Of a DNA stretch of 64,000 nt, positions 33,451-41,428 are shown piece after piece (position 1 is the stretch's first letter; every line of letters starts with the position of its first letter). Source of the DNA: Streptomyces celluloflavus. Its GTDB lineage: Bacteria; Actinomycetota; Actinomycetes; Streptomycetales; Streptomycetaceae. The stretch covers positions 80,171-144,170 of the forward strand of contig JOEL01000014.1 in NCBI GenBank assembly GCA_000720995.1. Reading direction: 5' to 3'. The notes below the pieces were generated by a model. That model had not been told where the DNA came from. It saw nothing but the letters and a program-made list of their open reading frames with translations, and ran no database searches. The position numbers and the translations under genes were made by a program.

Positions 33451-34914
33451 TCAGTGCGCGGGGGCCGCCACGAACCCGGCGGCGTCCGGCTCACCGCCCG
33501 CGGGGCGCCGCGGGCGGTCCGCCTCCTCGTGGCCGCCCCCGGCCCCGGCGTCCAGCGGACCGGGCCCGCCGTCCGGCCGCCGGCCGCCGAGGTGGTGGAA
33601 GACGAGGTTGAGGACGAGGGCGACCAGGCAGCCGGTGCTGATACCGGAGTCCAGGACGACCAGCAGGTCCTTCGGGAAGGCGTGGTAGAAGTCCGGTGCC
33701 GCGATCGGGATCAGGCCGATGCCGAGGGCCGCCGCCACGATCAGCGCGTTCTCGCCCTTCTCCAGCGCGGCCGAGGCCAGCGTCTGGATCCCGCTGGCGG
33801 CCACCGAGCCGAAGAGCACGATGCCCGCGCCGCCCAGGACCGGCAGCGGGACCAGTGAGATCACCGACGCGGCCACCGGGCACAGGCCCAGCACGATCAG
33901 GATGCCGCCGCTGGTCGCCACGACGAACCGGCTGCGCACCCCGGTCATCGCGACCAGGCCGATGTTCTGGGCGAAGGCGCTGTTGGCGAAGCCGTTGAAG
34001 AACGGGCTGACCGCAGTGCCCAGGGTGTCGGCGCGCAGTCCGCCCGCGATGGTGCGCTCGTCCGCCGGGCGGCCGACGATCCTGCCGAGGGCCAGTATGT
34101 CGGCCGTCGACTCGGTCATGCAGACCAGCATGACCACGCACATCGAGACGATGGCGGCGAGTTCGAACCGCGGCGCCCCGAAGTGGAAGGGCACCGGGAA
34201 GCCGACGAGCTCCGCCCCGGCGAGGGCGGAGAACCGGGTGATCCCCACGGGTATCGCGATCAGCGTGCCGGCGACCAGGCCGAGCAGGATCGCGATCTGC
34301 CGGAGGAAGCCGCGCAGCACCCGGCGCAGCACCAGCACGATGACGAAGGTCAGCGCGGCCGTCCCGATGTTCGCCAACGAGCCGTGGTCGGAGGCGTGTT
34401 CATTGCCGCCCTGGGACCATCTGAAGGCCACCGGGAGCAGGGAGAGGCCGATCAGGGTGATGACGGTGCCGGTCACCACCGGCGGGAAGAACCGTACGAG
34501 CCGGGAGAAGTAGGGGGCTAACAGGAAGCCCAGCACACCGGCGACGAGCACCGCGCCGAAGATGACCGGCAGCGCGTGGCGGGGGCTCTGCGACTGGCCG
34601 ATCGCGACCATCGGGGTGACGCCCGCGAACGAGACGCCGTTGACGAAGGGGAGCTTCGCCCCGATCTTCCAGAAGCCCAGCGTCTGCAGCAGAGTGGCGA
34701 TACCCGCCGTGAAGAGGCTGGCGCCCATCAGGAACGCGGTCTCGGCGGGGCCCAGACCGCAGGCCGGGCCGACGATCATCGGCGGGGCCACCACCCCCGC
34801 GTACATCGCGGCCACGTGCTGGAGGCCGCTGGTGACCATCTTGACGGGTGGGAGGGTCCGGTCGACCGGGTGCCTGCGGTCGGCCTCCGGCTGCTGCCCG
34901 GGGCGTGGGGCCAC
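33451..34914 (-). CDS. purine (urate/xanthine) permease of the NCS2 family, contains a TTA codon
   Basis: 487 aa. An NCS2 nucleobase-cation symporter: KMVTSGLQHVAAMYAGVVAP, GFWKIGAKLPFVNGVSFAGV, CMTESTADILALGRI (the conserved Glu/Asp motif in TM8) and GLRADTLGTAVSPFFNGFAN, AQNIGLVAMTGVRSRFVVAT. These favour xanthine/urate over uracil transport. It lies next to 8-oxoguanine deaminase and uricase and would supply substrate. A leucine in LGFLLAPYF is encoded by TTA (34519-34521, in frame), so its translation would depend on the BldA tRNA. The start ATG 34914 follows GGAGGCC. Confidence 0.92.
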   Translation of the reverse strand: MAPRPGQQPEADRRHPVDRTLPPVKMVTSGLQHVAAMYAGVVAPPMIVGPACGLGPAETAFLMGASLFTAGIATLLQTLGFWKIGAKLPFVNGVSFAGVTPMVAIGQSQSPRHALPVIFGAVLVAGVLGFLLAPYFSRLVRFFPPVVTGTVITLIGLSLLPVAFRWSQGGNEHASDHGSLANIGTAALTFVIVLVLRRVLRGFLRQIAILLGLVAGTLIAIPVGITRFSALAGAELVGFPVPFHFGAPRFELAAIVSMCVVMLVCMTESTADILALGRIVGRPADERTIAGGLRADTLGTAVSPFFNGFANSAFAQNIGLVAMTGVRSRFVVATSGGILIVLGLCPVAASVISLVPLPVLGGAGIVLFGSVAASGIQTLASAALEKGENALIVAAALGIGLIPIAAPDFYHAFPKDLLVVLDSGISTGCLVALVLNLVFHHLGGRRPDGGPGPLDAGAGGGHEEADRPRRPAGGEPDAAGFVAAPAH

Positions 34915-35264
34915 TGCGGGCCTCCTGTCGTTTTCTGCGCCGCCTTGAACGGGCGGGGCGAGGCTGTCACGGAGGGCGTGCGGAGTGGTGCGTGGGGCGG
35001 GAGGTCGTGCGAGGGAGGAGGGAGAGCGAAGGGGGGACGAGGGGGGCGAGGGGGGGTGCGCAGCCGGGCGGGCCGGTGGCGCGCGGCGGAGCGGCGGTGC
35101 GGCGGTGCGGCGGTGGACCGGCCCGGGGGCGCAAGGGTGCTCTCCCCGCGCCCCCGGGTCCGGCGCCCGCGGATCCCGCTCGGATCCACGGGCCCGGCCG
35201 GGAGCCGTCCCTCCCGGCCCGTTCGGGGGCGGTACACGTCAACGGCGGACCGCCGGAAGGTAGT
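34915..35264. other. intergenic stretch with a purine-rich, G-quadruplex-prone tract
   Basis: 350 bases between the permease start and the deaminase stop. No gene. The plus strand is almost pure purine from about 35009 to 35056, then CG-rich repeats of GCGGC follow. See the separate entry for the G-tracts. Confidence 0.5.
35013..35056 (+). other. G-quadruplex-forming motif upstream of the purine permease
   Basis: On the plus strand G-runs lie at 35013-35015, 35020-35022, 35031-35036, 35041-35046 and 35050-35056, with loops of 3 to 8 bases. This meets the usual G3+N1-8 rule for a four-tract quadruplex. It lies about 100 bases upstream of the permease start on the strand opposite to its coding strand. 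Confidence 0.6.
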
Positions 35265-36680
35265 TCAGCCCGCGGCGGCGATCCGGGCCAGCCGCCGGGC
35301 CTCGGTGCGCGCGGTGCGGGCGAGGGTGTCCTCGTCGACGCGGGTCAGGCGGTTGCCCTCGACGACCGGGACGCCGCCCACCAGGGAGAGCGTGACCGGG
35401 GCGGCGGCGCCGAAGACCAGGGCGGTGACCGGGTCGGCGATGGAGGAGTGACCGAGGCCGTCCAGCTTCCACAGCACCAGATCGGCGAGCTTGCCCGCCT
35501 CCAGCGAGCCGATCTCGGCGGTCCGGCCGAGGACCTGCGCGCCCCCGTAGGTGCCCAGCCGCAGTGCCTGGCGGGCGTTGAGGGCGGCCTCGCGGTGCGG
35601 GCCTAGGCGGTTGACGAGCAGGGCGTTGCGCAGTTCGGTGTGGAGTTCGCCGGACTCGTTGGAGGCGGTACCGTCCACGCCGAGGCCGACCGGGACGCCG
35701 GCCGCGAGCAGGTCGGGGACGCGGGCGATACCGGCGGCGAGGCGAGCGTTGGAGGACGGGCAGTGCGCGACGCCGGTGCCGGTGCGGGCGAAGGCGTCGA
35801 TATCGGAATCGTGCAGATGGACGCAGTGCGCCATCCAGACGTCGTCGCCCAGCCAGCCGGTGGACGCGAGGTAGTCGGTGGGGCCCATGCCGAAGAGCCG
35901 GCGGCAGAACGCCTCCTCCTCGACGGTCTCCGACCCGTGGGTGTGCAGCCGCACCCCCTTGCGGCGGGCCAACTCGGCGCTCTGTCGCAGGAGTTCGGTG
36001 GAGACGGTGAACGGCGAGCAGGGCGCCGCGGCGATGTGCACCATCGACCCGAAGGAGCGGTCGTGGTGGGCGTCGATGGCCGCTTCGGTCGCCAGCAGGG
36101 CGCCCTCGGTGGTCTCCACGGCGAAGTCCGGCGGCAGCCCGCCGTCCTTCGCCCCGCGGTCCATGGAGCCGCGGGCCAGGGTGATCCGGGCACCGATCTC
36201 GGCGACCGCCGCCAGTTCGGCGCCGACCAGGTCGCCGGCGCCCTCGGGGAAGATGTAGTGGTGGTCGCTGACGGTGGTGGCGCCGCCCTTGACCAGCATG
36301 CCGAGCGAGCCCTGGGTGGCGGCGGCGAGCATCGGGGCGTCGATACGGGCCCAGGTCGGGTAGAGCGCGACCAGCCAGTCGAACAGGTTGTGGTCGGTGG
36401 CGAGTCCGCGGGTGAGCCACTGGTAGAAGTGGTGGTGGGTGTTGACCAGGCCGGGGGTGGCCAGTTGCCCCGTACCGTCGATCCGGCGGACGACGTGCGC
36501 CAGGTCCGCGGGGGCCCGGCCCGCGCCCACCGACTCGATGACGTCCCCGGCGACGACGACATGGCCGGTGGCGTACTCGGTGTCGTGGGCGTCGACGGTG
36601 GCGATGGCGCAGTTCTCGATGACGATCCGCGCGACCGCGTGGTCCTCGACCGCGCGGTCCGTGGATCCCGGTGCAGCCAT
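35265..36680 (-). CDS. 8-oxoguanine deaminase (amidohydrolase superfamily)
   Basis: 471 aa from ATG 36680, preceded by GAAGGAAGCGCC. Amidohydrolase motifs: GLVNTHHHFYQWLTRG (metal His pair), SDHHYIFPEG, VRLHTHGSETVEEEAFC (metal His), WMAHCVHLHDSDI, and LGVDGTASNES (metal Asp). HHHFYQ and the SDHHY loop are typical of the 8-oxoguanine deaminase branch of the TrzN/SsnA-like deaminases. It converts 8-oxoguanine to urate, which the uricase encoded 137 bases upstream would consume. It is last in the uraD-uraH-uricase row. Confidence 0.9.
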   Translation of the reverse strand: MAAPGSTDRAVEDHAVARIVIENCAIATVDAHDTEYATGHVVVAGDVIESVGAGRAPADLAHVVRRIDGTGQLATPGLVNTHHHFYQWLTRGLATDHNLFDWLVALYPTWARIDAPMLAAATQGSLGMLVKGGATTVSDHHYIFPEGAGDLVGAELAAVAEIGARITLARGSMDRGAKDGGLPPDFAVETTEGALLATEAAIDAHHDRSFGSMVHIAAAPCSPFTVSTELLRQSAELARRKGVRLHTHGSETVEEEAFCRRLFGMGPTDYLASTGWLGDDVWMAHCVHLHDSDIDAFARTGTGVAHCPSSNARLAAGIARVPDLLAAGVPVGLGVDGTASNESGELHTELRNALLVNRLGPHREAALNARQALRLGTYGGAQVLGRTAEIGSLEAGKLADLVLWKLDGLGHSSIADPVTALVFGAAAPVTLSLVGGVPVVEGNRLTRVDEDTLARTARTEARRLARIAAAG

Positions 36681-36749
36681 GGCGCTTCCTTCTTCTGTGA
36701 CGGGTGAGGGGGATGCCCCGCGCCGGCCCTCGCGGGATCCGGAGGCGCG

Positions 36750-36770
36750 CCCTCCCCGGTGTGGGGAGGG
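36750..36770 (-). terminator. intercistronic hairpin between uricase and 8-oxoguanine deaminase genes
   Basis: CCCTCCCC (36750-36757) pairs with GGGGAGGG (36763-36770) across GGTGT. It may reduce read-through or set mRNA stability within the operon. Confidence 0.55.
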
Positions 36771-36817
36771 GAGGGACGCGTGACACGGCGAGCCGGGTAA
36801 GGGCCGTCAGGGGCCGG

Positions 36818-37759
36818 TCAGATGGTGGTCAGGTCCAGTGGGATCCGGGCTTCGGCGCCGTCGCGCAGCACCGTGGCCTCTATCAGGCCGTACGGACGGT
36901 CCGCCGCGTGGTACACGGCGCCGTCGGCGGTGTCGTTCTCCAGACCGAACAGCTTGAGGTCCACGAGGAAGTGATGCTTGTTCGGCATCGAGAAGCGGAT
37001 CTCCTCGACCTCGGGGCGGTGCTCGATGACGCGCGAACCCATCTGGTAGAGGGTCTGCTGGAGGGAGAGGCTGTAGGTCTCCGCGAAGGCTTGCAGCAGG
37101 TGCGTCCTGACCTGCTCGTAGGAATGCTCCCAGTCGGGCATCGGCTGCGCGTCGCCGGTCCAGTCGAACCGCCAGCGGCTGGAGACCTCGGTGGCGAGGA
37201 TGCGGTCGTACGCCTCCTGGAGGGTGGTGTACCTGTCCTTGATATAGCCCCAGAACTCCGAGTTGGTGGAGTTCAGCACGACCAGGTCCTTCAGGCCGGA
37301 GACGACCTCCCAGGTCTCGCCGTCGTAGGTGATCTGGGTGAGGCGGGTCTCCTGGCCCTTGCGGGCGAAGGAGTGCCGGACCTCGTCGGCGCCGGGGGCG
37401 GCGGTGGCGATCCGCTCCCAGGCGTACTCCTCTATACGGATCCGCGCCCGGGTGATCGGTTCCTGGCTGGTCACGAAGTGCCGGGCCAGGTGGATGCCGA
37501 ACTGTTCGGCCGATGCGATGCCGTGTTCCTTGGCGAAGGCGAACACGGTGTTCTTGGTGGTGTCGGTGGGCAGGCAGTTGGCGTTGGAGCCGGAGAGGTG
37601 GACCTCTTCGAGGTCGCCGGAGAGTGCGACCGAGACGTTGAGGTCCCTGATGTGGTGGGTGCCGCCGTCACGGGTGATCTTGACGACGCGGTTCTCCGCC
37701 TTGCCGTACTGGTTCTGGCCGAGAATCGCGGGGCGGGCCGGGCGGTGCTGAACGGTCAT
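36818..37759 (-). CDS. pucL: urate oxidase (uricase)
   Basis: 313 aa from ATG 37759. Cofactor-free uricase with both T-fold halves: YGKAENRVVKITRDG (with the catalytic Lys), LSGSNANCLPTDTTKNTVFA (the active-site Thr and Asn region), HFVTSQEPI, and in the second half NSEFWGYIKDRYTTL and FSMPNKHHFLVDL (signature with the conserved His). It oxidises urate to 5-hydroxyisourate. Seven bases separate it from the HIU hydrolase stop; the order uraD, uraH, uricase then matches a single transcript. Confidence 0.96.
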   Translation of the reverse strand: MTVQHRPARPAILGQNQYGKAENRVVKITRDGGTHHIRDLNVSVALSGDLEEVHLSGSNANCLPTDTTKNTVFAFAKEHGIASAEQFGIHLARHFVTSQEPITRARIRIEEYAWERIATAAPGADEVRHSFARKGQETRLTQITYDGETWEVVSGLKDLVVLNSTNSEFWGYIKDRYTTLQEAYDRILATEVSSRWRFDWTGDAQPMPDWEHSYEQVRTHLLQAFAETYSLSLQQTLYQMGSRVIEHRPEVEEIRFSMPNKHHFLVDLKLFGLENDTADGAVYHAADRPYGLIEATVLRDGAEARIPLDLTTI

Positions 37760-37766
37760 GTCGGTG

Positions 37767-38120
37767 CTAGCTCCCTCGGTATACGGAGTAGCCGAATGGG
37801 TTGAGCAGCAGCGGTACGTGATGATGCTCGCCCGGCCGGACGGCGAAGGTGACCGCCACTTCCGGGAAGAAGGCACCGCTGTCCGCGGCGTACTCCTCGA
37901 CGGCGAAGACGAGGCGTGCGTGGGTGGTGCCCGCCGGCAGGGCCGGCAAGTCCGTGCAGCGTCCGTCCGCGTCGGTCGTGGCCGCGGCGTGCGCGATCCA
38001 GACGCTGTCGGGGCCGGAGCGCACCGCCAGGTTGACGGCGACGCCCGCCGCGGGGCGGCCCGCGCTGGTGTCCAGGATGTGCGTGGACACCGACGCCGGT
38101 GCGGCCGTCGTACCGCTCAT
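37767..38120 (-). CDS. uraH: 5-hydroxyisourate hydrolase (transthyretin-like)
   Basis: 117 aa from ATG 38120. Family marks: SVSTHILDTSAGRPAAGVAV at the N-terminus (active-site His), HARLVFAVEEYAADSG, the HHHVPLLLNPFGYSVYRGS C-terminus with the diagnostic YRGS. It hydrolyses 5-hydroxyisourate to OHCU. Its ATG overlaps the uraD stop by four bases (38117-38120), so translation is coupled. Confidence 0.95.
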   Translation of the reverse strand: MSGTTAAPASVSTHILDTSAGRPAAGVAVNLAVRSGPDSVWIAHAAATTDADGRCTDLPALPAGTTHARLVFAVEEYAADSGAFFPEVAVTFAVRPGEHHHVPLLLNPFGYSVYRGS

Positions 38121-38638
38121 ACCGTGCCTCCTTCCGCGCGTTCGGTCAGGCGGGTCAGCCGAAGCCGGTTGATCTCGGCGAGCTCGCCGCGGACGATCTC
38201 CCGTTCCTCTTCCGGTGCGTTGCCGATCCGGTGCCGGATGGCGTCCCGCAGGTGTTCCGCGGTGCGGCCGGCGGCGCGGATCAGGAAGACCTGGCCGAAC
38301 TTCTCCTGGTAGTCCAGGTTCAGTTGGCGCATCTCCGCCGTGAGTGCGGCGGAGGCGCCGGCCATACCGCGCTGTTCGCGGGCGGCGGCCGCATCGCCCG
38401 GCTCCGGCCGGCCGATGGGCGGATGCCCGGCCATCGCCTCGGCCAGGTCCGCCGCGGTCAGTTCGGCCACGGCGGCGTCGTTCGCGGCGTACAGGGCGTC
38501 GGTGGTGGCGTACGGGCGCCGGGCGAGCAGGCGCGCGGCCCATGCCCGGCTGGTACACACCTGGTGCAGTGCGGCCTGCGCCGCGTTGTCGTCGGCTGCG
38601 TTGAACCGGGTCAGGCCCGGTGGCGGGAGCGAGGACAC
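38117..38638 (-). CDS. uraD: OHCU decarboxylase
   Basis: 173 aa from ATG 38638. LTRFNAADDNAAQAALHQVC, AGHPPIGRPEPG (the catalytic His and active-site loop), LNLDYQEKFGQVFLI and HRIGNAPEEEREIVRGELAE are characteristic of the 2-oxo-4-hydroxy-4-carboxy-5-ureidoimidazoline decarboxylase family. It makes S-allantoin, the substrate of allantoinase encoded at 19.6 kb. First gene of the uricase operon; the promoter with its palindrome lies just upstream. Confidence 0.95.
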   Translation of the reverse strand: MSSLPPPGLTRFNAADDNAAQAALHQVCTSRAWAARLLARRPYATTDALYAANDAAVAELTAADLAEAMAGHPPIGRPEPGDAAAAREQRGMAGASAALTAEMRQLNLDYQEKFGQVFLIRAAGRTAEHLRDAIRHRIGNAPEEEREIVRGELAEINRLRLTRLTERAEGGTV

Positions 38639-38701
38639 AGACAGCCTCCGTGGCCTGATGCTGGACGGCTCTGCTGGCTGGAGACAGCTAAGACCCCCCG
38701 C

Positions 38702-38725
38702 AACACCGCGTCAACACTTTGTTGA
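38702..38725 (-). promoter_or_regulatory. uricase-operon operator and promoter
   Basis: TCAACACTTTGTTGA (38711-38725) is a perfect TCAACA-N3-TGTTGA inverted repeat, the same core as upstream of allB. On the minus strand it includes TTGACG as a -35 box; 17 bases later TTAGCT could be the -10. Binding there should block transcription of uraD-uraH-uricase. Confidence 0.7.
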
Positions 38726-38807
38726 AAACTCGGCAACGCCCGAGCCGCCGCCCGGGAAACCCGGACGGCGGCTCGCGGGATCGGGGCGCGCCCCGGGCCG
38801 GTGCGCC

Positions 38808-39188
38808 TCAGTCGGTCTCCTTGGCGGCGTTCTCCCTGTTCAGGTAGTTGTAGACGGTGAAGCGGCTGACACCGAGGGCGTTCGCGACGATCTCCACACC
38901 GTGCCGTACGGAGAAGGCCCCGCGGGTCTCCAGAACCCGCACCACCGACTGCTTGGTCTTGCGGTCAAGTTCGGCGAGCGGCATACCGTGCCGGCGCCGG
39001 AGTTCGGCCAGGAGGTGGTCGAGCGAGTCCGACAGATGCGGGAGCCGCACGGCCACCCGGTCCACGCCCTCCCAGACCAGGACGACATCGTCACCCTGCG
39101 CCAGGTCCGGCGCGACCAACTGCCCGCCCATCGCCTCCACCAGCGGCTTCACCGCCTCGACGAACGGGTGGTCGACGGGCCCGGTCAT
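38808..39188 (-). CDS. helix-turn-helix regulator (YheO/DauR-like C-terminal domain)
   Basis: 126 aa from ATG 39188. The N-terminal part (HPFVEAVKPLVEAMGGQLVA, LVWEG) looks like a shortened PAS-type sensor. The C-terminal helix-turn-helix is KQSVVRVLETRGAFSVRHGV, then EIVANALGVSRFTVYNYLNR, as in YheO/DauR proteins. It is convergent in logic with its place: between the uricase operon and hyi-glxR, so it may control either. Its ATG overlaps the stop of the preceding small gene. Confidence 0.8.
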   Translation of the reverse strand: MTGPVDHPFVEAVKPLVEAMGGQLVAPDLAQGDDVVLVWEGVDRVAVRLPHLSDSLDHLLAELRRRHGMPLAELDRKTKQSVVRVLETRGAFSVRHGVEIVANALGVSRFTVYNYLNRENAAKETD

Positions 39189-39454
39189 ACGGCGCCCCCC
39201 GCGGCCCCGTCGGCTCCCGCTATCACATTGACCTGTACGGAGATCCGGGTGGCGCCCGCCGCCAGCGATTCGCGCAGCAGGGCGGCCACCACGTCGAGCA
39301 CCCGGTCCGCGTCACCCTCGGCCGTGTTGCCGAACGGACCGACGTCCACGGCGTCCAACTCGGCGCCCGTCACCACCTCCCGCCCCACCACCGCATGGGC
39401 GGGCGCCTCGTCCAGATCGAACGGCTCCGTCGTGAATTCCAGTCTCAATCGCAC
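39185..39454 (-). CDS. small conserved protein (thiamine-binding MTH1187/YkoF-like fold suspected)
   Basis: 89 aa from GTG 39454. RLRLEFTTEPFDLDEAPAHA, LDAVDVGPFGNTAEGDADRV and GATRISVQVNVIAG. The GPFGNTAEG stretch and the alternating beta-alpha-beta pattern recall the MTH1187/YkoF thiamine-binding-like proteins, but the match is by eye and weak. It is coupled by ATGA to the helix-turn-helix regulator. In S. coelicolor, as I recall, a small hypothetical gene holds the same place between the hydroxypyruvate isomerase gene and the regulator. Confidence 0.6.
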   Translation of the reverse strand: MRLRLEFTTEPFDLDEAPAHAVVGREVVTGAELDAVDVGPFGNTAEGDADRVLDVVAALLRESLAAGATRISVQVNVIAGADGAAGGAV

Positions 39455-39509
39455 GGCGCTCAACCTACGCGCGCTCCGCCCCGGCCACCAGAAATCGCCC
39501 CGCCCCCTC

Positions 39510-39555
39510 TTGACAGCCCTCGAACGGGCCGGGCAGGGTTCCAGTAACCAGAAAC
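39510..39555 (+). promoter_or_regulatory. hyi-glxR promoter with an overlapping GTTYY-N8-RRAAC site
   Basis: TTGACA (39510-39515), an 18-base spacer and CAGGGT (39534-39539) form a promoter. GTTCCAGTAACCAGAAAC (39538-39555) overlaps the -10/start region and fits the same pattern as the sites before aceB and allR. Confidence 0.55.
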
Positions 39556-39589
39556 TAAATTCCATATTCCGGAAGGAGTGACGCGCCCC

Positions 39590-40429
39590 ATGGGATTCCC
39601 GGACACGCGCTTCAGCGTCAATCTGTCGATCCTGTTCACCGAACTCCCGCTGCGGGAGCGGCCCGCGGCGGCCGCGGCGGCGGGTTTCACCGCGGTGGAG
39701 CTGTGGTGGCCGTGGCCGGACGCCCCGGTCCCGGAGCGCGCCGAACTCGACTCGCTGCGCACGGCGTTGGAGGACGCGGGGACGCGGCTGGTGGGGCTGA
39801 ACTTCTACGCGGGGCAACTGCCGGGCCCGGACCGGGGAGCGCTGTCCGTCCCGGGTGCGCTGTCGCGGGGATTCCGGGCGAACGTCCCGGTGGCGGTGGA
39901 CTTCGCCCGCTCCCTGGGGTGCACCTCCTTCAATGCCCTCTACGGCAACCGGGTCGCGGGGGTCCCGGCGGCGGAACAGGACGCGCTGGCGCTCTCGAAT
40001 CTGACGCTGGCGGCCCGCGCGGTCGCGGCGGCCGGGGGCACGCTGCTGATCGAGGCGCTCAACGCGGCGGAGTCCCCGGCCTGTCCGATCGTCAGCACCC
40101 CGCGGGCGATGGAGGTCGTGGACGCGGTGAACGCCGCGACGGGCCTCGACAACGCCCGGTTCCTGATGGACCTTTACCACCTGTCGATGAACGGCGAGGA
40201 CCTGGCCGAGGTCATCGACCGCCATACCGCGCGGACCGGGCACGTCCAGATCGCCGACACCCCCGGCCGCGGCGCACCGGGCACCGGAACGCTGGACTTC
40301 GCCGCGCTGCTGGACCGGCTGCGGAAGAACGGCTACGCCGGCTGGACCGGTCTGGAATACCGGCCGGACGGTGCCACCGGCGACGCGGCCTTCGCCTGGC
40401 TGCCGCGGCCGCTGCGCGCCGCCCGCTGA
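39590..40429 (+). CDS. hyi: hydroxypyruvate isomerase
   Basis: 279 aa from ATG 39590; a GTG at 39578 is embedded in the ribosome site GGAAGGAG and is less likely. A xylose-isomerase-like TIM barrel: FSVNLSILFTELPLRERPAA, ELWWPWPD, LNFYAGQLPGPDRG, TLLIEALNA (metal Glu), FLMDLYHLSMNGED (metal Asp/His), GHVQIADTPGRGAPGTG and WTGLEYRPDG (catalytic Glu). This matches Hyi-type isomerases linking hydroxypyruvate and tartronate semialdehyde. It lies 100 bases before glxR. Glyoxylate carboligase, the usual third member, is not in the window. Confidence 0.92.
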   Translation: MGFPDTRFSVNLSILFTELPLRERPAAAAAAGFTAVELWWPWPDAPVPERAELDSLRTALEDAGTRLVGLNFYAGQLPGPDRGALSVPGALSRGFRANVPVAVDFARSLGCTSFNALYGNRVAGVPAAEQDALALSNLTLAARAVAAAGGTLLIEALNAAESPACPIVSTPRAMEVVDAVNAATGLDNARFLMDLYHLSMNGEDLAEVIDRHTARTGHVQIADTPGRGAPGTGTLDFAALLDRLRKNGYAGWTGLEYRPDGATGDAAFAWLPRPLRAAR

Positions 40430-40531
40430 CCACCGTGATCGTCGGCCCGGGTCGGGTGCGTCGCGCCCGCCCGCGGGAGTACGCGTCCCGATGGGGCGGA
40501 AAGTCGAATCGAGCGGGAAAGAGGTGTCCGT

Positions 40532-41428
40532 ATGAGCAGCCTGCCCAGGATCGGGTGGATCGGACTGGGGATCATGGGTTCGCCCATGGCCGAGAATCTC
40601 CTCAAGGCCGGTTACGCCGTGACCGGTTACACGCTGGAGCGGCCCAAACTGGACCGGCTGGCCGCGGCCGGCGGCACCGCCGCCGCGTCCGTCGCCGAGA
40701 CGGTGCGGGACGCGGACGTGGTCATCACGATGGTGCCCGCCTCCCCCCAGGTCGAGGCGGTCGCCTACGGCCCCGACGGCATCCTCGCCCACGCCAGGCC
40801 CGGGACACTGCTGATCGATATGTCCTCGATCACCCCGCAGACCTCCGTCGACCTCGCCGAGGCCGCCGGACGGCACGGGATCCGGGTGCTGGACGCGCCG
40901 GTCTCCGGCGGTGAGGCGGGTGCCGTCGAGGCGGTCCTGTCCATCATGGCCGGCGGCACCCAGGCCGACTTCGACGCGGCCCGGCCGATCCTGGAGACGC
41001 TGGGCAGGACCGTCATCCGGTGCGGACCGCACGGTGCGGGCCAGACGGTCAAGGCAGCCAACCAGCTGATCGTCGCCGTCAACATCCAAGCCTGCGCCGA
41101 GGCCGTGGTCTTCCTGGAGAAGTCCGGCGTCGACCTCGCCGCCGCCCTCGACGTCCTGAACGGCGGTCTGGCCGGCTCCACCGTCCTGACCCGCAAGAAG
41201 GACAACTTCCGCGACCGTGACTTCGCGCCCGGCTTCCGTATCGACCTGCACCACAAGGACATGGGCATCGTCACCGACGCCGCCCGCGCGGTCGGCGCCG
41301 CCCTTCCCGTCGGCACGGTCGTCGCGGGCCTCGTCGCCGCCCTGCGCGCCCAGGGCGACGGCGGTCTCGACCACTCCGCCCTCCTCCGCGGCGTCGAACG
41401 CCTCTCCGGGCACCCCGCCGGCGCCTGA
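40532..41428 (+). CDS. glxR: 2-hydroxy-3-oxopropionate (tartronate semialdehyde) reductase
   Basis: 298 aa from ATG 40532, preceded by GAAAGAGGTGTCCGT. A beta-hydroxyacid dehydrogenase: IGWIGLGIMGSPMAENLLKA (Rossmann GLGIMG), VVITMVPASPQ, DAPVSGGEAGAV (substrate loop), GHG-like GPHGAGQTVKAANQLIV (catalytic Lys in K-x-x-N-Q) and HKDMGIVTDAA. Together with Hyi it turns glyoxylate-derived tartronate semialdehyde into glycerate, feeding purine carbon into central metabolism. Co-transcribed with hyi. Confidence 0.94.
   Translation: MSSLPRIGWIGLGIMGSPMAENLLKAGYAVTGYTLERPKLDRLAAAGGTAAASVAETVRDADVVITMVPASPQVEAVAYGPDGILAHARPGTLLIDMSSITPQTSVDLAEAAGRHGIRVLDAPVSGGEAGAVEAVLSIMAGGTQADFDAARPILETLGRTVIRCGPHGAGQTVKAANQLIVAVNIQACAEAVVFLEKSGVDLAAALDVLNGGLAGSTVLTRKKDNFRDRDFAPGFRIDLHHKDMGIVTDAARAVGAALPVGTVVAGLVAALRAQGDGGLDHSALLRGVERLSGHPAGA

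Noticed and set aside
30546-33494. 982-codon open frame on the minus strand
   Set aside because: Runs antisense through TetR, GNAT and chitosanase genes, all of which have clear motifs on the plus strand.
35640-36707. 355-codon plus-strand frame
   Set aside because: Antisense to 8-oxoguanine deaminase; no domain or ribosome site.
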